From Caballeronia catudaia (GTDB lineage: Bacteria > Pseudomonadota > Gammaproteobacteria > Burkholderiales > Burkholderiaceae), in assembly GCF_001544755.2 (NCBI RefSeq), contig NZ_FCOF02000046.1:1-50897 (forward strand): a stretch of DNA of 50,897 nucleotides, given 5' to 3'. Numbering within the stretch: position 1 is the first letter of the stretch; every line of letters begins with the position of its first letter. A program made the translations under genes and the position numbers. Below the pieces are notes generated by a model. It ran no database searches, was not told the origin of the DNA, and was given only the letters and a program-made list of their open reading frames with translations. Positions 7,831 to 15,625 of this stretch are shown here, in pieces.

Positions 7831-9050
7831 GACTTCGCTCCGGCAACTGCCAGCTCACGACCTTCCAGTGTTGCGATCTCCTCGTCGGCGAAACCGAACT
7901 CGGCAAGTACTTCAGCCGTGTGTTGTCCGAGCGTAGGCGGCGCGCGGCGGTAAGCGACCGGGCTGCCGTGAAAATTCACCGGACTCGCGATGTTCGTTAC
8001 CCTACCCGCGACCGGATGCTCAATCTCGATGACCGCATGGTTATGCGCGATCTGCGGGTCCTGCGTCAGTGCGGTGTGGTAGTCCTGCACGAGCGCGCAT
8101 GGCACGTCCGCGGCGCTCAGATGCGCTACCCAGTATTCCGCGGTATGCAGTAGAAAGTGCTGCTCGAGGATCACGTCGAGTGCATGCCGATTCGCAGTCC
8201 GCGCGGTGTTGCCGATGAATCGTTCATCGCTCAGCAGTTCGTCGCGGCCCAACGCCCGGCAAAGGTTCTGCCAGAATTTTTCGGTGAAGCACGCCGCGAA
8301 GAAATAGCGGCCATCGGACCCCTGGTAGTTGCGATACGGCACCATCGTCGGATGGCCGCTGCCGAGGCGCTCCGGCGCTTTGCCGCTTCTTAGCGTCTCG
8401 CCGTCGCGGGGGATGGTGCTGAAAAGCGCAGCCGACAGCAGCGACGTATCGATGCGCTGACCTTCGCCGTGTCGTTCGCGATGCAACAGCGCCGCAGAGA
8501 TGCCGAACGCGAGCAGCGCAGCCGCGCCGAAGTCCGGCAACGGCGCCCCCAGCCGAACCGGATTGCCGCCGGCTTCGCCCGTCATGTCCATGAGACCCGC
8601 CACGGCCTGCACGATCGGATCGTTCGCGGGCCACGCGGCGTAAGGACCGCTTTGTCCGAACGCCGACACGCTTGCATAGACGATCATCGGATTGCGCGCT
8701 TTCACGGCCTCGTAGCCGATGCCGAGCCGATCCACCGTGCCCGGCCGGAAGTTTTCGACGACGACATCCGCCAGCTCCGCCATGCGCAGGAATGCATCGC
8801 GTCCTTTCGGCGACTTCAGGTCCAGGCGGATGCTGCGCTTGTTACGGTTCTGCGAGAGGAATTGGACGCTTTCTCCTTCGACGAATTGATTACCGAGATT
8901 GCGCGAGAGGTCTCCGGCCTTCGGTTCCTCGACCTTGATCACGTCCGCGCCGAGATCGGCGAGCAGCACCGTACCGACCGGACCCGCGGTCATGACGGTG
9001 AGATCCAGAATGCGATAGCCCGACAACGGGCCGACTTGCTTCTTATCCAT
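7827..9050 (-). CDS. Class III CoA-transferase (CaiB/BaiF family)
   Basis: A 407-residue protein of normal length for the formyl-CoA transferase / CaiB-BaiF family. The start at 9050 (MDKKQVGPLSGYRILDLT) is chosen because the family begins this way and a GGCGG precedes it; a longer reading to 9140 runs inside the upstream gene. Visible motifs are ADVIKVEEPKAGD near 35-47, RNKRSIRLDLK near 69-79, the catalytic Asp about 144 in NDPIVQAVAGLM, and FGQSGP. Such enzymes move CoA between carboxylates, often from succinyl-CoA or acetyl-CoA, and would activate the acid made by this pathway. Its start overlaps the upstream flavoprotein stop by eight bases. The exact acid is unknown. Confidence 0.9.
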   Translation of the reverse strand: MDKKQVGPLSGYRILDLTVMTAGPVGTVLLADLGADVIKVEEPKAGDLSRNLGNQFVEGESVQFLSQNRNKRSIRLDLKSPKGRDAFLRMAELADVVVENFRPGTVDRLGIGYEAVKARNPMIVYASVSAFGQSGPYAAWPANDPIVQAVAGLMDMTGEAGGNPVRLGAPLPDFGAAALLAFGISAALLHRERHGEGQRIDTSLLSAALFSTIPRDGETLRSGKAPERLGSGHPTMVPYRNYQGSDGRYFFAACFTEKFWQNLCRALGRDELLSDERFIGNTARTANRHALDVILEQHFLLHTAEYWVAHLSAADVPCALVQDYHTALTQDPQIAHNHAVIEIEHPVAGRVTNIASPVNFHGSPVAYRRAPPTLGQHTAEVLAEFGFADEEIATLEGRELAVAGAKS

Positions 9051-10821
9051 GATTTGCCGCCTGCGAATGCGATGCGTCCGTGAGTTCCGCACCGGGGTAT
9101 TCGAGCACGTCGAAGGCGAGACGGAACGGGTCGGCCTCACCGCGCGTGATGGTCAATGCGTGACTGAAATGCGCGTCGTCGCGCTCGGGACAGTCGGTGC
9201 GATAGTGGCTGCTGCGCGATTCGCGCCGCTCGATACACGCCTGCACGATGACGTCGGCAGTCGTCGCCATATTGTCGATCGTGAGCGCGTCCATCACTTC
9301 CGACGGCGTGGCGCCGCCCCCTGCGGAGAACTCCGCGCGCGCCTCGCGAGCGGCGGCCAACGCGATGTTCAGGCCGCTTTCCGTCTTCTCGACGAGGCAA
9401 TGCGTCTGCATCGCTGCACGCAGATCGGAGGCGATACGTTGAGCGTCGAACCACGCATTCGGTTTGAGCGCCGTTTCGAGGCGCCCAGCAAGCGGCGTTA
9501 CATCGGACGTGCCCGGCGCCGTGCTGCCGCGTGCGAATGCGGCCGCACCCGCGCCCGCGCGATGGCCGAAAACCTGACCTTCCGCAAGGGAGTTTCCGCC
9601 CGGACGATCCGGACCGCGCACGCCGCCCGCGAGTTCGCCAATCACGAAGAGCCCCTCGATGGTCGACATCGCGTCGGTGCTGGTCATTCGGACACCGCCA
9701 TTCAGGCATTGAAACGCAATGCCGACCTCGAGCAGATCACGCTTCGGATCGAGTCCCTTGGCGCGCATCCAGCGCATGGTGTTCGGAATGGTGGCGGCCA
9801 ACCGTTCCTCGGCGATGTCGGCGAAAGAGAAATGCACCGCACCGCGTTCCGTTCCTCTGCCCTGCGCGATTTCCGTTGCGATCGCGATATCGATGTAGCG
9901 CGACTCGTTCGATATCGTGAACGGGAACACTTTCTCGTCCATCGCAGCCTCGGGCGTCACGCCCGTCGGCAGATAGTCCGGGAGAAATTCGTGACCGTCG
10001 CGATTGAGCATCTTCGGATGCAGGATGAAGCACGACTTGCTGAAAAGTTGCACGTAAGGGTGCACCATCGCCGGCCCGAACTGGTGGAACTCCATGTTCA
10101 CGAGTTCCGCGCCGTGGCGGAAGCAGATCGCCTGGCCGTCACCGGTCATCTCCGCTGTCGACACCTGCTGCGAGAACAGACCGTGCGCGCCGCCCGTGCC
10201 AAGCACGACGGCCCGCGCCGAGACCACCAGCAGCCGCCGCGAATCGAGGTCCATCGCAACCACGCCGCTCACGCGCCCTGTCGAATCGCGCAGGAGATCG
10301 ATCAACGCCGCCGGCTGACGGATCTCGACACCGAGCTTTCTGGCTTCGTCCGCGAGCGCGCTCACGAAGGCCTTGCCGGTTTTGCCCTTCACGCCGAGCG
10401 CGCGCGCATAGCTGCCGAAGTCGCTGCGGATGAGCTTGTAGCCATCGTCGACGCGGTCGAACGGCACACCGAGTTCGATCAGGTCAGCGATGCGCTTCGG
10501 TGCGTCCTCCGCCAGAACGCGCACGAGGTCGCGGTCGATGAAGCCGCCTGCCGGACGCATCGTGTCTTCGTAGTGCACCGTTGCGCTATCGTCGGGACTG
10601 CCGTAGCCGGATGCCCCCATGCTCATGATTTCGCTAGCGCCGTGCACCGTGCTGCCACCCTGTCCGACCGGCGCCTTGGCCAGCATGAGGACCTTCGCAC
10701 CCGCCTGTGCCGCGGACACGGCAGCACGCGACGCCGCGCCGCCACCGCCGACCACCACTACGTCGGCTTGCGCGTGGTCGACGCCAAAGCCGAATTTCTC
10801 CAACGTCCGAACTGCCGTCAC
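9043..10821 (-). CDS. FAD-binding protein of the SdhA / fumarate reductase / L-aspartate oxidase family
   Basis: A 592-residue flavoprotein with an N-terminal Rossmann GGGGAA at about 25-30, a succinate-dehydrogenase-like capping domain, GGNSLAEGQVFGHRAG near the second FAD-binding segment, and a C-terminal helical domain ending in the family pattern YRTDCPERDD. At the position where SdhA and FrdA bind FAD covalently through His (SHTV), this protein has GGSTV, so Ser about 57 replaces His. FAD is therefore probably non-covalent, as in L-aspartate oxidase. No iron-sulfur subunit or membrane anchor is encoded nearby, but etfAB are. I infer a soluble dehydrogenase or reductase acting on a dicarboxylate-like or CoA-linked intermediate. 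The substrate cannot be read from the sequence. Confidence 0.85.
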   Translation of the reverse strand: MTAVRTLEKFGFGVDHAQADVVVVGGGGAASRAAVSAAQAGAKVLMLAKAPVGQGGSTVHGASEIMSMGASGYGSPDDSATVHYEDTMRPAGGFIDRDLVRVLAEDAPKRIADLIELGVPFDRVDDGYKLIRSDFGSYARALGVKGKTGKAFVSALADEARKLGVEIRQPAALIDLLRDSTGRVSGVVAMDLDSRRLLVVSARAVVLGTGGAHGLFSQQVSTAEMTGDGQAICFRHGAELVNMEFHQFGPAMVHPYVQLFSKSCFILHPKMLNRDGHEFLPDYLPTGVTPEAAMDEKVFPFTISNESRYIDIAIATEIAQGRGTERGAVHFSFADIAEERLAATIPNTMRWMRAKGLDPKRDLLEVGIAFQCLNGGVRMTSTDAMSTIEGLFVIGELAGGVRGPDRPGGNSLAEGQVFGHRAGAGAAAFARGSTAPGTSDVTPLAGRLETALKPNAWFDAQRIASDLRAAMQTHCLVEKTESGLNIALAAAREARAEFSAGGGATPSEVMDALTIDNMATTADVIVQACIERRESRSSHYRTDCPERDDAHFSHALTITRGEADPFRLAFDVLEYPGAELTDASHSQAANHG

Positions 10822-10833
10822 GTCTGTCTCCGC

Positions 10834-12015
10834 TTACGATTTGAGCGCGCGTGCCACGATGTTGCGCTGAATTTGATTGGTGCCACCGAAGATCTGGAAC
10901 ATCTTGGCTTCGCGGTAATGACGCTGCATCGCGTATTCGGCGGAGTAGCCATTGGCGCCCATGATCTGGATGCCGTCTGTCGCGACCTGCACGTACGTGT
11001 CTGACGCGAAGTACTTCGCCTGCGACGATTCCACGTCGCAGTTGTCGCCTTCGTCGAGCAGCTTCGCCGCCCGAAACGCCATCAGGCGAGCGGCATCCAC
11101 GCGCGTCTGCATATCGGCGAGCAGATGCGACACGGCCTGGAAATCGATGATCGACTGCCCGAACTGTTTGCGGTCGTTCGCATACCAGCGCGCAAGATCG
11201 ATCGCCGCCTGCGCGCCGCCCACGCACATCGCCGACAATGCGATGCGCTCCTTCGACAGCACCGTGGTGAGCTTCTTCCAACCCACGTGCAGGCCGCCCA
11301 CGATCATCTCTTTCGGGACACGCACTCCGTCGTACACCACTTCGCAGGTCCGGATAGCGTGGCCGCCGAGCAAATCGATCGGATTAATGGTCAAACCTCT
11401 GGATTCCTTCGGTACGAGGAAGAGGCTGATCCCGTCGTGCTTCTTCGCTTCCGGATTGGTGCGCACCGCGGTCAGAATGTAGTCGGCCTGCAGCGCGCCG
11501 GAAATCCACATCTTCGTGCCGTCGAGAATGAAGTCGTTTCCCTCGGCCACGCCGCGCGTCGTCAGCGAGGCGGCATCCGAGCCGGAGCCGTTTTCGCTCA
11601 GTGCGAAGGCAAGAAAGGCACGCCCTTCGGCCAGCTTCGGCAACACCAGGGCCTTGATATCGTCCGGAGCGAAGCGCGCCAGCGCGCCGCCCACCATGTT
11701 CACGTTGGCGTTCCAGAAGCGCGCGAGCGCGATGGTGTGATACGCGACGATCTCCAGATATGCGGCCATGTCGAGATAGCCACCGATGCCGCCGTATTCT
11801 TCGGGCAGCGTGATGCCAAACCAGCCCTGTTCGGCGGCCGCCTTCACCAGTTCCTGCGGGAAGCGCTTCTCTTCGTCGCACTGGCGCACGTATTCCGGCG
11901 ATGCATGGCGCGTCAGCACCCGATTCACCGAATCTCGGAATTCGAATTGATCGGCATTCAGATAGGGTTTCAGGTCGCGCCGGTTGACCAGATTGCTTGC
12001 GTATTCGGGATTCAC
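10834..12015 (-). CDS. Acyl-CoA dehydrogenase
   Basis: A 393-residue acyl-CoA dehydrogenase. The start is GTG at 12015 with GGAG seven bases upstream; longer readings lack support. The N-terminal helical domain spans about 1-130, the beta domain about 131-245 includes ALSENGSGSDAA, and the C-terminal helical domain includes RKQFGQ and GIQIMGANGYSAEY. The usual catalytic Glu of the C-terminal loop (EGT) is replaced: the sequence is IFGGTNQIQ with Gly at about 377. A Glu at about 256 (SKERIAL) sits where isovaleryl- and long-chain acyl-CoA dehydrogenases keep their base. It would form an enoyl-CoA and pass electrons to the EtfAB pair in the same operon. Confidence 0.92.
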   Translation of the reverse strand: MNPEYASNLVNRRDLKPYLNADQFEFRDSVNRVLTRHASPEYVRQCDEEKRFPQELVKAAAEQGWFGITLPEEYGGIGGYLDMAAYLEIVAYHTIALARFWNANVNMVGGALARFAPDDIKALVLPKLAEGRAFLAFALSENGSGSDAASLTTRGVAEGNDFILDGTKMWISGALQADYILTAVRTNPEAKKHDGISLFLVPKESRGLTINPIDLLGGHAIRTCEVVYDGVRVPKEMIVGGLHVGWKKLTTVLSKERIALSAMCVGGAQAAIDLARWYANDRKQFGQSIIDFQAVSHLLADMQTRVDAARLMAFRAAKLLDEGDNCDVESSQAKYFASDTYVQVATDGIQIMGANGYSAEYAMQRHYREAKMFQIFGGTNQIQRNIVARALKS

Positions 12016-12035
12016 TATGTCTCCTTCTTGACCGA

Positions 12036-12872
12036 TCAGGATGCCTTGCGTTGAGCCATGTCTTGTTCGGCTTCGCCGAGCGGGATTGCACGCAACATCT
12101 GCGAACGCGACTTCGCCCCCGTCATCAGGAACGCAAGGTCCGAGCCGCTGAGAATGAAACGCGCGCCTTTTTGCACGTAGGCGGTCATCAGTGCCTCGTC
12201 GTACACGCCGCCCACGCCCGGCACCTTGCCGTGCCGGTGACATGCGGCGCACACGGCGTCGATGGCGGCCGCCACACGCACATGGCCGAGTTGTCCTGTG
12301 ATACCGAGATCCGCCGCAAGATCGGTCGCGCCGACGAGCAGCACGTCAATGCCCGGCACGGCGGCGATCGCGTCGGCGTTCTCGAGCCCTTCGCGGGTTT
12401 CGATCATCGCCACGACCAGCACCTCTTCGTTGATCGCGCGAACCACATCGGCGATCGGAAGAGCCTGAAAGCCGACCTGCGGCAACATGCCCGGGATCGA
12501 CCGTCCGCCAGCAGGCGGGAAGCGGCACATGTCGGCGATTCGCGCGGCCTGTTCGGGCGTGCTCACGTGCGGCACCACGATGCCCATCGCGCCGGTATCG
12601 AGCAGTCGAGTGGCGTGGAACGGCTCGTGTCCCGGCACGCGGATGATCGGCGTCACACCGCCCACCAGAGCGGCGGCGCAGATCTGCGCGGCCGTGTCGA
12701 TGTCCATCGAATTGTGTTCCATATCGATGAACAGCCAGTCGAAACCCGCCGTCTGCGCGATCTGCGCGATGTCGACGGTGCGGGCCTGGCGCAGCCCCAT
12801 GCCGAGTGCCAGTTCGCCCGCGGCGAGTTGCGCTTTCGCGTGATTCTTGATGCTTCGCATGATCGATCCCAT
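12036..12872 (-). CDS. HpcH/HpaI-type class II (metal-dependent) aldolase
   Basis: A 278-residue protein with a complete HpcH/HpaI active site in order: His about 53 (FIDMEHN), Arg about 78 (PIIRVPG), Glu about 158 (AMIETREG) and Asp about 184 (GATDLAADLG). In E. coli HpaI the matching residues are His45, Arg70, Glu149 and Asp175. Such enzymes cleave or form 4-hydroxy-2-oxo acids, releasing pyruvate and an aldehyde. This fits with the aldehyde dehydrogenase encoded directly upstream. Its ATG follows the upstream stop with no gap (TGAATG); a second ATG at 12860 (MRSIKN) is an alternative start. It shows no citramalyl-CoA-lyase features that I can recognise, but that remains a possible alternative. 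Confidence 0.88.
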   Translation of the reverse strand: MGSIMRSIKNHAKAQLAAGELALGMGLRQARTVDIAQIAQTAGFDWLFIDMEHNSMDIDTAAQICAAALVGGVTPIIRVPGHEPFHATRLLDTGAMGIVVPHVSTPEQAARIADMCRFPPAGGRSIPGMLPQVGFQALPIADVVRAINEEVLVVAMIETREGLENADAIAAVPGIDVLLVGATDLAADLGITGQLGHVRVAAAIDAVCAACHRHGKVPGVGGVYDEALMTAYVQKGARFILSGSDLAFLMTGAKSRSQMLRAIPLGEAEQDMAQRKAS

Positions 12873-14354
12873 TCAGGCGGTGGCGTCGAGCGGCTCGTCG
12901 TTCGCCAGTTCCAGGTTGATGAATTTGGTGTCCATGTAGTCGCGGATCGCGTTCGGTCCGCCTTCGCGTCCGAACCCGCTGTCCTTGCTGCCGCCGAATG
13001 GCGTCTCCGCCGTCGACGCCACGAACGTATTTACGCCGACCACGCCGGCCTGCAGACGCTCCGTGGTTTCCAGCGTGTTGCGCATCGAGCGCGTGAAGAC
13101 ATACGCCGCGAGCGCGAACGGCAGCCGGTTCGCCTCGGTGATGACTTCGTCCATCGTCGTGAACGGGGTGAGCGTCCCGACGGGGCCGAACGGTTCGTCG
13201 TTCATCAGGCCGATGTGCGAAGCGGGATTGGCGACGAGTGTCGGCTCGTAGAACCAGCCGCGACCGAATTCCGCGGGGCGCCGGCCACCGCATAGCACGC
13301 TGGCGCCTTCACTCACGGCTTCATCGACAAGACGTTCGATCGCGTCGCGGCGCTTCGACGTGGTCAGCGGACCCAGATCGGTGTTCTGCTGCAACGGATC
13401 GCCGACCCGAAGCGCTCTGGAGCGCTCGACCAGCGCCTTCACGGTCTTGTCGAAGATCGATTCATGGATGTAGAAACGAGTCGGGGATGCGCAAACCTGG
13501 CCCGCATTGCGGAACTTGCCCAGCGACGCGAGGTGCGCAAAAGCGCCGATGTCAGCGTCGCGATGCACGATCACGGGCGCATGGCCGCCGAGTTCCATCG
13601 TGACCTTCTTGAGGGTCTGCGCGGACATTTCGACGATCTGACGGCCGATAGGCACCGAGCCGGTGAAGCTGATCTTTGCCACGCGCGGGTCGGCCATGAT
13701 CGTCGGCGTAATAGTGTCGGCTTTGCCGATCACCAGATTGACCGCGCCCTCGGGAAAACCGGCATCGACGAAACAGCGCACCAGTGCCATCGTCGCGCCG
13801 GCCGCTTCGTTCGACGGCCTGATCACGATCGCGTTGCCGGCGGCCAGCGCCGGGCCCATCTTGCGGGCCAGCAGTAGCAGCGGGAAATTCCACGGCGTAA
13901 AGGCGGCGACCACCCCGAGCGGCTCGTAATGCACCAGATACCGTCCGCCCTTGACGCGACTTTCGTAAGACATGCCGAACACACGGCGCGCTTCATCGGC
14001 GAACCAGTCGATCGACTCAGCGGACGCGTGGACTTCCCCAATGGCCTGTGCGATCGGCTTGCCGGTTTCCAGCGCCACGAGTCGTGCGAGCTGCGGCGCG
14101 CGTTCGCGGATGAGCGTTGCGGCTCGGCGCAGCAGCGCTGAGCGCTCCCACGGCGTGAGCTTGCGCATTGCAGCCGCGGCCTCGGTCGCGGCGTCGACGG
14201 CCTCGGTGACCTGAGCCTGCGTGGCCAGCGGCATATAGCCCAGCCGCTGTTCCGTCGCCGGATTGATCGAAAGCTGGCCGTTGTCAGACGCCGCGGCTTG
14301 CCAGCGGCCTCCGAGCAGCAAGCCGTGCTCGCGGTAGTGCGCCTCTAGTTCCAT
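12873..14354 (-). CDS. NAD(P)-dependent aldehyde dehydrogenase
   Basis: A 493-residue ALDH with all catalytic elements: PWN at 154-156, ISFTGSVPIGRQ for the cofactor, Glu254 in MELGGHAP and nucleophile Cys288 in NAGQVCASPTRF. It most resembles the succinate-semialdehyde dehydrogenase branch. It is the first gene of the eight-gene - strand operon, transcribed from the divergent promoter region 14355-14596. In context it would oxidise an aldehyde made by the aldolase or the GMC enzyme to a carboxylate. The aldehyde could be a semialdehyde, but this is not proven. Confidence 0.92.
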   Translation of the reverse strand: MELEAHYREHGLLLGGRWQAAASDNGQLSINPATEQRLGYMPLATQAQVTEAVDAATEAAAAMRKLTPWERSALLRRAATLIRERAPQLARLVALETGKPIAQAIGEVHASAESIDWFADEARRVFGMSYESRVKGGRYLVHYEPLGVVAAFTPWNFPLLLLARKMGPALAAGNAIVIRPSNEAAGATMALVRCFVDAGFPEGAVNLVIGKADTITPTIMADPRVAKISFTGSVPIGRQIVEMSAQTLKKVTMELGGHAPVIVHRDADIGAFAHLASLGKFRNAGQVCASPTRFYIHESIFDKTVKALVERSRALRVGDPLQQNTDLGPLTTSKRRDAIERLVDEAVSEGASVLCGGRRPAEFGRGWFYEPTLVANPASHIGLMNDEPFGPVGTLTPFTTMDEVITEANRLPFALAAYVFTRSMRNTLETTERLQAGVVGVNTFVASTAETPFGGSKDSGFGREGGPNAIRDYMDTKFINLELANDEPLDATA

Positions 14355-14596
14355 TTGTCTCTTCCTGATAGGTATCGCCGATGTTCCCGGTATGTAGGTG
14401 CTTTCCCGGGGCGTTCAGTTGCATGCACTCTTTTTCTTATAACAACATCTTGACATCGAAGTGTCAACACTTTTAAAGTGTGTGTTAGCAAAACCAGAGC
14501 TGCAGTGTGCACTTTACCTAGCCGAGGACCGAAAAAACGGCACGGGCGCCGCCGAATGCGCCATCCGGCATCTTCTTTTTATGGAGCGAGACGAAA
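14355..14596. promoter_or_regulatory. Divergent promoter region with two adjacent palindromes (candidate GntR operator)
   Basis: This region separates the - strand ALDH-to-etfA operon from the + strand TRAP operon. At 14450-14467 TTGACA and TGTCAA form a perfect inverted repeat with a 6-base spacer. Directly after, at 14467-14481, ACACTTT-T-AAAGTGT is a perfect 15-base palindrome. TTGACA (14450-14455) can serve as a -35 for the + strand, with a weak TAAAGT -10 at 14474-14479. Its mirror TTGACA on the - strand has TGTTAT 17 bases away. The palindromes thus overlap both promoters, the expected place for the operator of the GntR/FCD regulator encoded at 17608. The operator role is inferred. Confidence 0.55.
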
Positions 14597-15625
14597 ATGA
14601 GTTTGTATTCCCGTCGTACCTTTCTTCAAACGCTCGGAGCCGCCACGGTGGCGGCGACGGGAACCGGCGTCTTGCCGTCGCTCGCCCGGGCGCAGACAGC
14701 GCAGTTCAAGCTGAAGTACGCGAACAACCTCGCGCTGTCCCATCCGCTCAACGTTCGCGCGAAAGAAGCCGCGGACGCCATCAAGAAGGAATCCGGCGGC
14801 CGTGTCGATTTGCAGATTTTCCCGAACGGTCAGATGGGCACGGATACCGACATGCTGTCGCAGGTTCGATCGGGCGCCATCGACTTCCTGACCCAAGGTG
14901 GCGTGGTGCTGTCGACACTCGTGCCGGTCTCGGCGATCAACGGCATCGGCTTCGCGTTCAAGGATTACAACCAGGTCTGGGCAGCCATGGACGGCGAGCT
15001 CGGCAGCCACATCCGCGCGGCGATCTCGAAAGTCGGGCTCGTCGCGATGGAGAAACCGTGGGACAACGGCTTTCGGCATCTCACGAGCTCGGTCAAGCCG
15101 GTGCAAAGCCCGGCCGACCTCAAAGGCCTAAAGATTCGCGTGCCGGTCAGCCCCCTTTGGACCTCGATGTTCAAGGCGCTCGACGCCTCGCCCACCAGCA
15201 TCAACTTCAGCGAGGCGTATTCGGCGCTGCAAACCAAGGTCGTTGATGCAGAAGAAAACCCCCTCGCGCTGATCGAAACCGGACGCTTCTATGAAGTCCA
15301 GAAGTTCTGCTCGTTGACCGGCCATATCTGGGATGGCTTCTGGTTTCTCGCCAACGCGCGGTCCTGGGGCAAGCTGCCGCCGGACGTGCAGACCATTGTG
15401 GCGAAACACCTGAATGCGGCCGCAGTGGCTGAACGCGCGGACGTCGCCGCACTGAGCACATCGCTGATCGACAAGTTGCAATCGCACGGCATGGCGTTCA
15501 ACAAGCCCGATCTCCAGCCGTTCCGTGCCTCGCTGCAAAAAGCCGGCTTTTACGATCAGTGGCGCAAGAAATACGGCGATGAAGCCTGGGCGTTACTCGA
15601 AAAGTACACGCAGAAGTTCGCATGA
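14597..15625 (+). CDS. TRAP transporter substrate-binding protein (DctP family)
   Basis: A 342-residue periplasmic binding protein. The N-terminus has a twin-arginine-like motif SRRTFLQ (about 5-11), a hydrophobic stretch and an ARAQ cleavage region near 33, so export by Tat or Sec is likely. The mature part has DctP features: KEAADAIKKESGGRVDLQIF, LKGLKIRVP with the conserved Arg that grips a substrate carboxylate, and VDAEENPL. TRAP systems use ion gradients to import organic acids. It is first in a + strand operon with the permease, divergent from the catabolic operon. This suggests the pathway substrate is an organic anion with at least one carboxylate. Confidence 0.93.
   Translation: MSLYSRRTFLQTLGAATVAATGTGVLPSLARAQTAQFKLKYANNLALSHPLNVRAKEAADAIKKESGGRVDLQIFPNGQMGTDTDMLSQVRSGAIDFLTQGGVVLSTLVPVSAINGIGFAFKDYNQVWAAMDGELGSHIRAAISKVGLVAMEKPWDNGFRHLTSSVKPVQSPADLKGLKIRVPVSPLWTSMFKALDASPTSINFSEAYSALQTKVVDAEENPLALIETGRFYEVQKFCSLTGHIWDGFWFLANARSWGKLPPDVQTIVAKHLNAAAVAERADVAALSTSLIDKLQSHGMAFNKPDLQPFRASLQKAGFYDQWRKKYGDEAWALLEKYTQKFA

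Noticed and set aside
9049..11004. A 651-codon open frame on the + strand
   Set aside because: It lies entirely antisense to the flavoprotein and acyl-CoA dehydrogenase genes, is rich in Arg, His and Ala, and has no family motif. It is a frame shadow caused by high GC content.
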